64,000 nucleotides of DNA from NCBI GenBank assembly GCA_000434055.1, contig HF999648.1, positions 95,266-159,265 of the forward strand. Reading direction: 5' to 3'. Positions 24,857 through 32,137 of the stretch are shown here, one piece after another. Within the stretch, counting starts at the first letter, position 1, and each line of letters begins with the position of its first letter. Source of the DNA: Ruminococcus sp. CAG:488 (GTDB lineage Bacteria > Bacillota > Clostridia > Oscillospirales > Acutalibacteraceae). The notes beneath the pieces were generated by a model, which saw only the letters and a list, made by a program, of their open reading frames with translations, was not told the origin of the DNA and searched no databases. The translations under genes were made by a program, and so were the position numbers.

Positions 24857-25239
24857 ATTTTATTATACCATATCTTTTTAACATTATCAACCATTTTACG
24901 TTCTTTTACCGTTAATCCGGTTGCCCCTTTTGAATTATCTCTTTCATTATGTTCATATCCATGATGCACATGAGGACTTATACCATTGTGTGGTTTATCT
25001 AAATCAATAGTCTTACTCCTTTTGTTTGATGCGTCATAATATGAAATAAATTTAGGTTTGTTATCATTATTTAAAGTAACATATACACGTCCCTTTGTCA
25101 TTGTCTCAAGGGGTGCGGTTACATTGCCATCATTCTTCTTTATGAACTTAATGTTTCCAACAGTCAGCAATGATCTGTATTCTGTTCCATATAATTTACC
25201 TTTAACCGACATTCCGCTTGATGCGCCCCTCCCGCCCAT
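24847..25239 (-). CDS. GGRGASSG-tagged small protein B, possible toxin-type domain
   Basis: The 130-residue protein begins MGGRGASSGMSVKGKLYGTE and continues with a beta-rich body (KGRVYVTLNNDNKPKFISYY) and a His-rich segment, KPHNGISPHVHHGYEHNE, then TGLTVKERKMVDNVKKIW. The histidine cluster and strand pattern look like a small nuclease or other polymorphic-toxin-like domain, but I cannot name the family. The gene is visibly more AT-rich than its neighbours, a mark of transfer. It shares its tag with the next gene downstream. Start behind AAAAAGGATGTGAAATA. Confidence 0.62.
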   Translation of the reverse strand: MGGRGASSGMSVKGKLYGTEYRSLLTVGNIKFIKKNDGNVTAPLETMTKGRVYVTLNNDNKPKFISYYDASNKRSKTIDLDKPHNGISPHVHHGYEHNERDNSKGATGLTVKERKMVDNVKKIWYNKINK

Positions 25240-26270
25240 TATTTCACATCCTTTTTAAACTTATCCGTCACATGATTACCGTAATAAACAGCCTTTATTC
25301 CCTTGTAATCGTATTCGACCTCGCCGCCGTAAACGAGAATAGCAGCCGGCTCAAGCACACGTATCATTTCGTCCATACCTGTTTTCCAGACGTGAAAAGA
25401 AGCTTCTTCGCGCTTCACTCCGATAGTCGATACCGCAACGACCGAACCTTTCTCTATGCCGGCAAAGCAGAAAGAAAACGTTTCGGGCTCCGCCCATGAT
25501 ATCGTCGGAATAACACATACTCCGCAGTCCTGCAAAAACTGACCTATCAGTCGGCTTCGATAGATATTCCATATCTTCATCGCCATAGGCATGTCCATAT
25601 AAAGACTGAAATCGGGAGATAAAAAGCAATCGTATTCGGCTATCTTCTCAACATATTCCTGCGGCGAAGTCCAAAGCCTTTCAAATTGATAATCGTCAAC
25701 AAAGCAATGAATACCGACATTCTTATCCTTTGAAGTAAGCATATAGTTAAACCCGATTAAATCCTCGGGGATAAAATCTTCCTTATGAATAATCGGCATC
25801 TGATAAAAGCCGTCAAGCCTTGTGCCGTCCACCAATTCGAGATTATATTTCTTGTAGGTTGCCTCACGGTGGTTTTCTTTCGGCTCGTCGGGCGTCTCCT
25901 GCTCCTCTGGCAAGTCAAAATCAAAATCCTCCATATCAATATCAAATATGCCGTCAAGCTCCTCATAAAGCAAATCGAAATCCCATTCGGATTTTTCCGA
26001 GACCTTGTTATCCGCCAGTCTGAATGCCTTTATCTGCTCGTCGTTGAGATCATCGGCGATAATGCATGGCACGGTTTTCAGCCTCAGCCGCTGCGCCGCC
26101 TTATACCGTGTATGGCCGCATACGATCACGCCGTTTTTGTCAATGACTATCGGCACCTTAAATCCGAATTCTTTAATTGAATTTGCGACATACTCAACCG
26201 CCGCATCGTTCTTTCTCGGGTTCTTTTCGTAAGGTATCAGTTCTTTTATCTTTTTCTCTTGAATTTCCAT
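25239..26270 (-). CDS. ParB N-terminal domain fused to DUF4417
   Basis: Counted from MEIQEKKIKELI the protein has 343 residues. Residues 5-100 are a ParB/Srx-like nuclease-fold domain (IPYEKNPRKND, the GVIVCGHTRYKAAQRL box, DDLNDEQIKAFRLADNKVSE). After an acidic linker, residues about 145-335 are DUF4417 (FIPEDLIGFNYMLTSKDK, DCFLSPDFSLYMDMPMAM, VCVIPTISWAEPETF, AILVYGGEVEY). ParB-like domains of this kind precede phage DNA-methylase or terminase genes. No ribosome site is clear for this ATG; a TTG further upstream at 26321 is the alternative. It overlaps a Cys-rich micro-gene. Confidence 0.82.
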   Translation of the reverse strand: MEIQEKKIKELIPYEKNPRKNDAAVEYVANSIKEFGFKVPIVIDKNGVIVCGHTRYKAAQRLRLKTVPCIIADDLNDEQIKAFRLADNKVSEKSEWDFDLLYEELDGIFDIDMEDFDFDLPEEQETPDEPKENHREATYKKYNLELVDGTRLDGFYQMPIIHKEDFIPEDLIGFNYMLTSKDKNVGIHCFVDDYQFERLWTSPQEYVEKIAEYDCFLSPDFSLYMDMPMAMKIWNIYRSRLIGQFLQDCGVCVIPTISWAEPETFSFCFAGIEKGSVVAVSTIGVKREEASFHVWKTGMDEMIRVLEPAAILVYGGEVEYDYKGIKAVYYGNHVTDKFKKDVK

Positions 26271-26352
26271 AAATGCACCGTTTAAACATACAATATGCCG
26301 TCTGAGCGTTGATCCTCTCAAGCCAAACGCATTTCTTACATCTCTTATTCAT
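26194..26352 (-). CDS. 52-residue Cys-rich micro-protein
   Basis: ATG 26352 stands 7 bases after TTTGGAG. The frame has MNKRCKKCVWLERINAQTAY then CMFKRC, with spacing C-x2-C-x12-C-x4-C, which could form a zinc knuckle, and a charged tail. It overlaps the first 77 bases of the ParB-DUF4417 gene in another frame, so the C-terminus is constrained by that gene. Similar small zinc-finger proteins are found beside phage ParB genes. Confidence 0.6.
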   Translation of the reverse strand: MNKRCKKCVWLERINAQTAYCMFKRCIYGNSREKDKRTDTLRKEPEKERCGG

Positions 26353-26442
26353 AGCTTCTCCAAAAGCAAAAGCCGCATTGACTTCTCAACACGGCTTTAC
26401 TATATTTCCAAGTATAATAATATACCATGTCAAGAGGGACAT

Positions 26443-26895
26443 TCAAGGACATTTAGGGACATTTTTCAAAATTTCTGTGTGAATTCTTTCAAAGCTCTGT
26501 AATGCTTCTGCGTGTTTTCTCGTGATATGCCGCCTGACATAGCCCATTTCATCGGCGATTACAGTCCAGGGTTTAAAGCTTATGTACCGCTTTTCAAGAA
26601 GTATCTTTTCCTCGTCCTCGGGAAGCTGCCGAATTTCTCTGCCGATTTTCTCTCTGAATTTAAGATATCTTTCAACCTCGTCCGACAGCTCGGATTCGCT
26701 GTCTGCTATCTTCTCAACAATAGAGGCAAACACGGCATCGGGCTTTCCTGAGGTCTGAACAATGCTCTGCTCATAGTTTGTAGCCTTTATCGTCTCCGCC
26801 AGCTCCCGAAGCTGCCTGATCTCATCGTTACGGTTCAGTATCTTCTGATTAAGCCACCTCCCCTGCGACAAATATTCCTTGGCTGTCACTGTCAA
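26443..26895 (-). CDS. DUF1492/ArpU-like late transcription regulator
   Basis: The 150-residue protein has a helical N-terminus (LSQGRWLNQKILNRNDEIRQ) and a C-terminal sigma-70 region-4-like helix-turn-helix (LPEDEEKILLEKRYISFKPW then TVIADEMGYVRRHITRKHAE). Such proteins lie just before the terminase genes of Firmicutes phages and are thought to switch on late genes. The start is TTG 26895 (5 bases after GGAG) or GTG 26889; the TTG overlaps the preceding micro-ORF stop (TTGA). Confidence 0.8.
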   Translation of the reverse strand: MTVTAKEYLSQGRWLNQKILNRNDEIRQLRELAETIKATNYEQSIVQTSGKPDAVFASIVEKIADSESELSDEVERYLKFREKIGREIRQLPEDEEKILLEKRYISFKPWTVIADEMGYVRRHITRKHAEALQSFERIHTEILKNVPKCP

Positions 26896-26969
26896 TCACG
26901 CTCCTTCAACAGATTTTCATCAACTGGTTTTAGCCGTCTTCCACACTTCGGCTGCTGTTTCAGTCCCAT
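26892..26969 (-). CDS. 25-residue micro-ORF before the late regulator
   Basis: ATG 26969 follows GGGAGAATAACC. The frame runs MGLKQQPKCGRRLKPVDENL and ends TGA, overlapping the TTG start of the DUF1492 gene. It might be a translational coupler. The evidence is only spacing and coupling. Confidence 0.35.
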   Translation of the reverse strand: MGLKQQPKCGRRLKPVDENLLKERD

Positions 26970-26971
26970 GG

Positions 26972-27268
26972 TTATTCTCCCATTTCTTCGTAATTTTCTA
27001 TATCCCACGCCATTTTCAGTGTTTCGGTGAGGAATTTATCATTGTGCTGCCAATATACCGGGTCGTCCATGCGGGAGTTTGATATCTCCGCTATTTTCTC
27101 AACGAGTTTATATAACCGTTCTCGTCCAAATCCGTATTCTTCGTGCAATGCAATGCAAACCAGCTTTAACAATCGTCTGTTCTGATTTTTAATTTCGTCC
27201 TGACACGCCCTCCGAATAGCCACCCTCTGCTCCTTCGGCAGACATTCCGTTCTTATTACTGATTTCAT
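26972..27268 (-). CDS. Conserved-looking phage protein, function unknown
   Basis: The 98-residue helical, charged protein (RVAIRRACQDEIKNQNRRLL, EEYGFGRERLYKLVEKIAEI) lies between dUTPase and the late regulator. Short Arg/Lys-rich helical proteins in this position are common in Clostridia phages; I do not know the role. Good fit to the 2-base gap after dUTPase. Confidence 0.6.
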   Translation of the reverse strand: MKSVIRTECLPKEQRVAIRRACQDEIKNQNRRLLKLVCIALHEEYGFGRERLYKLVEKIAEISNSRMDDPVYWQHNDKFLTETLKMAWDIENYEEMGE

Positions 27269-27270
27269 GG

Positions 27271-27696
27271 TTATCTACCCGTAGAGCCAAATCCGCCCGA
27301 TCCTCTCTCTGTAGCCATCAGTTCACTCACCTGTTCCAATTCAACCGGAACAATAGGAAGAATAACAAGCTGGGTAATCTTGTTGCCTTTTTTCAAAATG
27401 ACATGTGTTTCACTATGGTTATAGAGCTTTGCAACAATTGAGCCTGTATATCCGACATCAATTACGCCCTCTGAGGTTATTCCGTATTTAACATTCAGTC
27501 CGCTTTTGCTTTTAAGCATTCCAACTGTATTCGGCGGCAATTCAATATGTACTCCCGTGTCAACAATTACCGATCCTTTTGCAGGAACGGTAACATCTTT
27601 CGGCGTTTTTATATCAAGCCCTGCATCTGTCTTGTGCCCTCTGACAGGCATATATGCGCCATCATCAAGGACGATCCTCATCTTTTTAGTATTCAT
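27271..27696 (-). CDS. dut: dUTP diphosphatase
   Basis: The five trimeric-dUTPase motifs are present in order: TDAGLDIK, SKSGLNVKYGI, GVIDVGYTGSI, KGNKITQLVILP and RGSGGFGSTG at the C-terminus. About 141 residues from ATG 27696, which follows AAGGAGACTTGACT; the TTG at 27702 is less likely. It keeps uracil out of phage DNA by hydrolysing dUTP and in some phages also modulates island repressors. Confidence 0.93.
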   Translation of the reverse strand: MNTKKMRIVLDDGAYMPVRGHKTDAGLDIKTPKDVTVPAKGSVIVDTGVHIELPPNTVGMLKSKSGLNVKYGITSEGVIDVGYTGSIVAKLYNHSETHVILKKGNKITQLVILPIVPVELEQVSELMATERGSGGFGSTGR

Positions 27697-27698
27697 AG

Positions 27699-28022
27699 TC
27701 AAGTCTCCTTAATCGAGATGTTATATTTTTCAAGCATAAGTTTACGTTTGATTTTATACACGTCGGTTCTCATTCCTTTGCAGTCCTCAACAACACGGCT
27801 ACCGCTTTCGTAGTACACAAAATCAGCTATGTAATCACACGGGCGTTCTGTTCGCTCTGATGTTTTCTGACTGTCAATCAAGCGGAATTTTACCTGTCGT
27901 TGTAAGTTGCAGATTATGCCGGAGCGCTCAAGCAAGCGCAATTCGCACCAACGGTTATATTCACGCTTGCTGTCAAACAATTCTCCGCCTACTCTGATTT
28001 TTTGATTATTGTACTTGCTCAA
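27699..28022 (-). CDS. DUF1064-family protein (endonuclease-like)
   Basis: The 107-residue protein has KIRVGGELFDSKREYNRWCE at the N-terminus and DYIADFVYYESGSRVVEDCK near the C-terminus, a PD-(D/E)xK-like arrangement typical of DUF1064. The TTG start follows GGAGGCGAACTCTA. It may act as a Holliday-junction or other DNA endonuclease in phage recombination; activity is inferred. It overlaps the HTH gene upstream. Confidence 0.8.
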   Translation of the reverse strand: MSKYNNQKIRVGGELFDSKREYNRWCELRLLERSGIICNLQRQVKFRLIDSQKTSERTERPCDYIADFVYYESGSRVVEDCKGMRTDVYKIKRKLMLEKYNISIKET

Positions 28023-28248
28023 TAGAGTTCGCCTCCATGCTGTACTGTGCGACCGTTGCCGTTCTGCCGAAGCGGTTGCGAATCGTTATCATTTCAGTGT
28101 TGATAACATGTCCGTCACGTCGGAGGTCATATATGCGAGCAGACAGACGTGTTGATCCCGTAAGCCGGAATGCGTCGGCAGGTGTCAGCTTTTCACCTGC
28201 GGACAGATGCTCAAGAATTATCTTTTTCTGTGTTTCACGTTCGTTCAT
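28006..28248 (-). CDS. Helix-turn-helix domain protein
   Basis: The 80-residue protein contains ETQKKIILEHLSAGEKLTPA then DAFRLTGSTRLSARIYDLRR, a winged-helix-like fold of the kind named HTH for phage proteins (PF14090-like). Start behind GGAGGTAAGAA. It could regulate the early operon or help replication. It overlaps DUF1064 by 17 bases. Confidence 0.78.
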   Translation of the reverse strand: MNERETQKKIILEHLSAGEKLTPADAFRLTGSTRLSARIYDLRRDGHVINTEMITIRNRFGRTATVAQYSMEANSIEQVQ

Positions 28249-28251
28249 TTC

Positions 28252-28932
28252 TTACCTCCCCGGATATACCGGTAGCTTTTCTGCTCTTCTCATGATCTCG
28301 TCCATATCATAGCTCGGCTTCTTCCTTTCATCGCCGCCGTCACGTCTCCACCAATTCCGAATTGTAGAATAGTGGCTGCGATACATTTTCCCCGTTGACG
28401 CCATGTAATCGCTGAGCTTTTCGATATACTCGTTGCGTTTGCTTACACCCATTTGCTCAGCCAAACGCTTATATTCGTCATCAGTCAGCATAACATTGCC
28501 ATTTTCACCGTATTTTTTCTTTGGTGGGGGCGTGCTTTCTCTGGTACTCTCTTTAAAATCAGACTCAGTATCAGTATCAGTATCAGACTCAGTATCGGCT
28601 TTTTTGGGTTTTTCAGAAAACCCTTCGGTTTTTTCAATAACCGTTCGGTTTTTTGGGTTTTCTTCGGTTTCTTTTTTTGGCCTGCCACCCTTTGCTCCGT
28701 TAAGTCTGTTTGCCTGTATAACCTTTTCATAATTCTCATTTGCACTATCTATGTACTTTTTTATGCGTTTAAAATACATCTTCATTGCTCGGTCAGAGAA
28801 TTCCGTTTCTTTTTGTTCATTTGCATATATAAGAATTGCCTTAAATAGTTCGCCAGCCTCGGCATCGGTGAAATCCTCGAGGTCTTCAATGCAATCTGTA
28901 GGCAAAACAAAGCTTGTCTTTTTTTCTGCCAT
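28252..28932 (-). CDS. Possible replication initiator (DUF6291-like N-terminus)
   Basis: The 226-residue protein has an N-terminal helical domain (FVLPTDCIEDLEDFTDAEAG), a low-complexity linker rich in K, E, T and D (repeat TDTDTESD at about 115-124), and a C-terminal domain with GNVMLTDDEYKRLAEQMG and MYRSHYSTIRNWWRRD. The latter is the tail seen in phage replisome organisers (DnaD/O-like). The linker is encoded by hexamer and TTCGGTTTTTT repeats that could be iterons. No other initiator was found in the prophage, which supports the role by elimination. Confidence 0.65.
   Translation of the reverse strand: MAEKKTSFVLPTDCIEDLEDFTDAEAGELFKAILIYANEQKETEFSDRAMKMYFKRIKKYIDSANENYEKVIQANRLNGAKGGRPKKETEENPKNRTVIEKTEGFSEKPKKADTESDTDTDTESDFKESTRESTPPPKKKYGENGNVMLTDDEYKRLAEQMGVSKRNEYIEKLSDYMASTGKMYRSHYSTIRNWWRRDGGDERKKPSYDMDEIMRRAEKLPVYPGR
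28565..28671. repeat. Iteron-like repeats inside the putative initiator gene
   Basis: At 28565-28597 the hexamer TCAGTA recurs (28565, 28571, 28577, and 28589 with TCAGAC between). Just beyond, TTCGGTTTTTT is present at 28624, 28644 and in shortened form at 28663, within an A/T-rich stretch. This layout recalls the origins of lambdoid phages, which lie within the initiator gene, but could also be coding low-complexity. Confidence 0.45.
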
Positions 28933-28941
28933 AAGTCCTCC

Positions 28942-29124
28942 TTAATAACCGAATTTCAGTTGCCTTTTAATTTCTTCACATGTCGTCAAATCCGTTATAA
29001 CGTGGCAGTCTTTAAGGCATACTGCCCCACTTTCTCTGAACTGGTAATACTGACAATAGAAGCAATTAAAAGGAACTAAAACATACTGTTCAATCTTTCC
29101 ACGATGCTTCATTGAAACTTCCAT
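28942..29124 (-). CDS. 60-residue Cys-rich protein
   Basis: The protein has VLVPFNCFYCQYYQFRESGA then VCLKDCHVITD, giving a C-x2-C ... C-x3-C zinc-binding-like pattern. ATG 29124 stands after GAGGTGTGAATC. Small zinc-finger genes between SSB and the initiator occur in many Firmicutes phages. Role unknown. Confidence 0.65.
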   Translation of the reverse strand: MEVSMKHRGKIEQYVLVPFNCFYCQYYQFRESGAVCLKDCHVITDLTTCEEIKRQLKFGY

Positions 29125-29134
29125 GATTCACACC

Positions 29135-29542
29135 TCAGAACGGGAGATCCTCATCACCGGATATCTCTTCAAAATCGTCTGAACTTGCCTGAGTATAGTT
29201 TGGTTCAGCATTGTTTGCGCTCACCTTTTCACCGCAGAAACTTGCCTGTTCAACAATAACCTCAACAGCTATTCTCTTGTTACCGTTTTTGTCCTGATAA
29301 TTTCGTGTCTGAATAGATCCGGTAACGGCAATCATATTACCCTTCTGAAAATATTTTGTGATAAATTCAGCGGTCTTTCTCCATGCAACGCAGTTGATGA
29401 AATCGGCCTGACGCTGTTCTCCCTGCCGAGCGTATGAACGCTCAACAGCAAGTGTGAAGCTTGTAACGGCATTCTGCTGCGGTGTGCATTTAAGCTCAGG
29501 GGTCGCAACGAGGCGACCTATAAGCACAACATTGTTTATCAT
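29135..29542 (-). CDS. ssb: Single-stranded DNA-binding protein
   Basis: The 135-residue protein has the OB-fold N-terminus MINNVVLIGRLVATPELKC, the WRKTAEFITKYFQKGNMIAV core, and the acidic tip SGDEDLPF that binds partner proteins. It is the usual phage-type SSB and works with the nearby Rad52-like annealing protein. Confidence 0.95.
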   Translation of the reverse strand: MINNVVLIGRLVATPELKCTPQQNAVTSFTLAVERSYARQGEQRQADFINCVAWRKTAEFITKYFQKGNMIAVTGSIQTRNYQDKNGNKRIAVEVIVEQASFCGEKVSANNAEPNYTQASSDDFEEISGDEDLPF

Positions 29543-29543
29543 A

Positions 29544-29849
29544 TTAAAACCTCCATTTTCGGTAAATAAGTTTGTTTTCGTCCCATGCGGGATATTTTTT
29601 CATAAGATAGTTCCTAATAAATTCTTTGTAAGTTGCTCGCTTGTCTGACTGGTCATATTCTCGGTGACAGCTCGGACAAAGCGTAACGATATTTTCTTCA
29701 ATTCCAAGTCCGCCCTGTGACCGTGCTATATAATGAGCGTTAGGCTGTCCCTGCGAACTTTCGCAAATAATACAACGGTAGCCGTCACGCTCATACACAG
29801 CACATTTAACACTCTTAGAAATTGATGTAGCCTTAGTTTGTTTGTGCAT
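29544..29849 (-). CDS. HNH endonuclease-family protein
   Basis: ATG 29849 follows TGGGAGGAAGAAG. The 101 residues have YERDGYRCIICESSQGQPNA, HYIARSQGGLGIEENIVTLC and PSCHREYD, the HNH zinc motif with CxxC pairs. It may be a nicking endonuclease or a packaging helper. It overlaps the NinB-like gene by 17 bases. Confidence 0.88.
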   Translation of the reverse strand: MHKQTKATSISKSVKCAVYERDGYRCIICESSQGQPNAHYIARSQGGLGIEENIVTLCPSCHREYDQSDKRATYKEFIRNYLMKKYPAWDENKLIYRKWRF

Positions 29850-30381
29850 CTTCTTCCTCCCAAAGCGACACCATAAGAGCGATTTCATCGGGCGTTTTTG
29901 TCTCAATTCCTTGTTCTTTACATTCTGTTACCGCAAGCTCAATCAAATTTGACATTTGCTTTGTATCGTAAGTTGATGAGCCTTTATAAAACATAACATA
30001 AGAATATTCATCGTCACATTGTCCTAAATCGTCTGCAATCCAACCTAACCCGTTATGTTGCCAGCTTTTAATTACCGCTGTCACTTCAGATGTTCTAACA
30101 AGAAGAACATAGAAATTATCGCCTATGCCTCTGATGAACTCTCTGTAAAGGTCAAGCTTCGGTATATTGAGTTTGGCGGCAAGCTTAGTGAGAAGCACCC
30201 AAAAATACGCATTTGCATTTAAACTTCGCTTTTCTCTGTATTCTTTTATCTCGGCGGTATATATCTTTCCGTCCTTCATTGAATCGCATATCTTTCGTGC
30301 CTGCTCAATTTGAACAGGCAACATAAGATATGAACCGCTTGAATCAATAAACCATTTGGCTTTTGTGGTTTTAACTTTCAT
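29833..30381 (-). CDS. NinB-like recombination protein
   Basis: The 182-residue protein includes EIKEYREKRSLNANAYFWVL, then LTKLAAKLNIPKLDLYREFI and RTSEVTAVIKSWQHNGLGW, the signature helix of NinB-type proteins, which aid single-strand annealing in phages. It lies next to the Rad52-like gene and overlaps it by 11 bases, so the two probably work together. Confidence 0.78.
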   Translation of the reverse strand: MKVKTTKAKWFIDSSGSYLMLPVQIEQARKICDSMKDGKIYTAEIKEYREKRSLNANAYFWVLLTKLAAKLNIPKLDLYREFIRGIGDNFYVLLVRTSEVTAVIKSWQHNGLGWIADDLGQCDDEYSYVMFYKGSSTYDTKQMSNLIELAVTECKEQGIETKTPDEIALMVSLWEEEDAQTN

Positions 30382-31153
30382 TGGCTTTCCTTATCCATTT
30401 TGTAAGGACTGAACCTGCTTTTTGAAGCTGATCAAGAGTGAAATCGGATAAATCAGTACCGGGATTAACATACACATTCTGTGATGCATAGAGAGAACTC
30501 ATAACCTCAGCCTTAGTCTTGCCTCTCATCTGTGCGAACTCTGAAACGAGCTTGTCTACCTCAACAATCATGTTGTTTCTCGGGTCTGTTCTTTGAGGCT
30601 TTGTAGGCTCACTTGCAGAATTAGATACAGGCTTGTCCGAATAAGAGAAAACACACTTTTTTGATTTCGTGTTTATAATTACAAGCTCTGCTATACGCTT
30701 GTTCTCAACCGTCATTTTTGTGACCTTGAATTTGTCATAAGTGGTCATTTTTCCGTTTTTCTCAAACGCTTTATAATTCGGTGTACCGTCATTATTTGCA
30801 GCCGGTATGTAAATGAGCGGTGCAGTGTATAGCTCTCTACCTATACCCCAGTTCACGCAGGCACGTTTGAAGCTGTCGGAGCTTTCGCCCTTTTGCTTCT
30901 CCGTGTAGCTCTCTGTTCCACAGTCACTTTTCCAAACCCAGTCAGAAGTTGTTTCACATTTAATGCCGACACGACAATATAAGTTGCCTTTAACTTCGTA
31001 ATGTTCACGCTGCCAACGTTCGGTCCCGACAGTTTCGTCAAGGATCGCCATATCACACCGTGCATCTTTATATAAGAGCAGTGTCAAGCCCTTTTCATTA
31101 ACCGTTCCGATACGTGCATCAATTTCGTTTGCCGTTAAGTCTCTGAAAATCAT
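30371..31153 (-). CDS. Rad52/Sak-like single-strand annealing protein
   Basis: The 260-residue protein has the N-terminal Rad52-type core, including GTERWQREHYEVKGNLYCRV and the telling GESSDSFKRACVNWGIGREL. The C-terminal third is variable. It anneals complementary strands and replaces RecA in phage recombination. Neighbours Gp157, NinB-like and SSB fit a full annealing module. Confidence 0.88.
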   Translation of the reverse strand: MIFRDLTANEIDARIGTVNEKGLTLLLYKDARCDMAILDETVGTERWQREHYEVKGNLYCRVGIKCETTSDWVWKSDCGTESYTEKQKGESSDSFKRACVNWGIGRELYTAPLIYIPAANNDGTPNYKAFEKNGKMTTYDKFKVTKMTVENKRIAELVIINTKSKKCVFSYSDKPVSNSASEPTKPQRTDPRNNMIVEVDKLVSEFAQMRGKTKAEVMSSLYASQNVYVNPGTDLSDFTLDQLQKAGSVLTKWIRKANES

Positions 31154-31626
31154 TTGATCCTCACTCCTGTATTCGTCTGCAATTCTGCGCCCGCAACCTC
31201 GCCGCCTGCCATAAGCTCGGAACGTATAGCGGCTTTGTCTATCTTTGCCGGTTGCTCAATAAGAAAGCGAGTGGGAATATCAGCTTCGTTATTGATTACG
31301 ACAGCTTTGCTTGATGATAAAGCAATGGCAAATACGCCCGCTTTGCTTTTCTGCGTTCCCGTCGCCTGCATAAAATCAATAATTGAGGATTTAATACGCT
31401 TAACGCCGTTTTCTGCTGTTTTCTGTCTTGCAGCAAGACGGTCTTTTTCTTTCTTAAACTTTTCCGCATCTGCTTCAAGCTCTCGGATAACCACGCAGCA
31501 GCTTTCAAGCTTTTCTTCTGAACCCATTGCTTCAAGTGTGTCTTTTACTGTTTCTTCGTCGATTTCATCTGCGGTCAAAAGAGCATAAAGCTCATTTGCT
31601 GCGGCTGTCATTTCGTAAAGGTTCAT
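31150..31626 (-). CDS. Siphovirus Gp157-family protein
   Basis: The 158-residue protein has MNLYEMTAAANELYALLTAD and a coiled coil, then KRIKSSIIDFMQATGTQKSK and ALSSSKAVVINNEADIPTRF, as in Gp157. It is a routine gene upstream of annealing proteins. In Streptococcus thermophilus phages Gp157 has been linked to host resistance; the role here is unknown. It overlaps the Rad52-like gene by 4 bases. Confidence 0.88.
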   Translation of the reverse strand: MNLYEMTAAANELYALLTADEIDEETVKDTLEAMGSEEKLESCCVVIRELEADAEKFKKEKDRLAARQKTAENGVKRIKSSIIDFMQATGTQKSKAGVFAIALSSSKAVVINNEADIPTRFLIEQPAKIDKAAIRSELMAGGEVAGAELQTNTGVRIK

Positions 31627-31759
31627 TGTGTACTCCTTTCATTATGAGAAAAAGTGTATTTATATTTTTGTTGATGTATTCCGCCTGCCTCTGAGACATT
31701 TCAAAAGGAACATTTCTTCCCTTTTCTGCGGCAAGCTCGTCTGCTTCTTGATAATTCAT
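31592..31759 (-). CDS. 55-residue small protein overlapping Gp157
   Basis: ATG 31759 follows TAGGAGAAGTT. The frame starts MNYQEADELAAEKGRNVPFE and runs on through MSQRQAEYINKNINTLFLIM, ending 35 bases inside Gp157. The first half looks like real protein, the last 14 residues come from overlap with the Gp157 ribosome site and start. No family recognised. Confidence 0.5.
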   Translation of the reverse strand: MNYQEADELAAEKGRNVPFEMSQRQAEYINKNINTLFLIMKGVHNEPLRNDSRSK

Positions 31760-31771
31760 AACTTCTCCTAT

Positions 31772-31799
31772 TTGACAAATTTAATTGTTGTGGTATAAT
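31772..31799 (+). promoter_or_regulatory. Strong plus-strand promoter inside the leftward early operon
   Basis: TTGACA (31772-31777), a 16-bp spacer and TATAAT (31794-31799), with TGG giving an extended -10. It drives transcription against the operon, toward the hairpin and terminator at 31810-31868. Confidence 0.75.
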
Positions 31800-31805
31800 G
31801 AAAGC

Positions 31806-31868
31806 GAATAGTGACACATATTCACTTCCTTAGAACTCGTTCAGTTGCGCTGCTGGGCGGGTTCTTTT
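31806..31868 (+). ncRNA. Candidate small antisense RNA
   Basis: Downstream of the promoter at 31772-31799 a hairpin, AGTGA/TCACT (31810-31827), is followed by GAACTCG (31833-31839) pairing with CGGGTTC (31858-31864), inner CAG/CTG, then TTTT. The expected RNA of about 60 nt would be antisense to the 3' end of the membrane/coiled-coil gene at 31822-32118 and to the gap behind it. Confidence 0.55.
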
Positions 31869-32118
31869 CCTTTATCAGGACATTCTCTGCGTTGGCTTCA
31901 AAGTGTGCCTGTCTGAGCTGCTCAAGCTCGACCTGATAGCGGCGGTTCTTCATGTTGGCAGTGTCAAGCTTCTTTGCAAGCCTGACGATCTCGGCATCTC
32001 GCTCGGCGTTGATGTTGTAAAGCTTGTCCTTGATCGCCTGATATCCGCCGAAGAAAAACGCCGCCGTGAACATGCTGCCGAAAAATCCCGCAAAAAATAT
32101 CCAGAAAAACAAATCCAT
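31822..32118 (-). CDS. Small membrane protein with coiled-coil tail
   Basis: The 98-residue protein has one hydrophobic N-terminal helix (FFWIFFAGFFGSMFTAAFFF) and a coiled coil with RLAKKLDTANMKNRRYQVEL. No family is recognised. It lies in the early operon; its 3' end is covered by the candidate antisense RNA. Confidence 0.6.
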   Translation of the reverse strand: MDLFFWIFFAGFFGSMFTAAFFFGGYQAIKDKLYNINAERDAEIVRLAKKLDTANMKNRRYQVELEQLRQAHFEANAENVLIKEKNPPSSATERVLRK

Positions 32119-32137
32119 TGCTTATCCCTCCTTTCTG

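Noticed and set aside
28485..28745. Overlapping frames with lysine-rich or Ser/Phe-rich composition in the initiator gene
   Set aside because: Low-complexity DNA keeps several frames open; only the DUF6291-like frame has a ribosome site and conserved ends.
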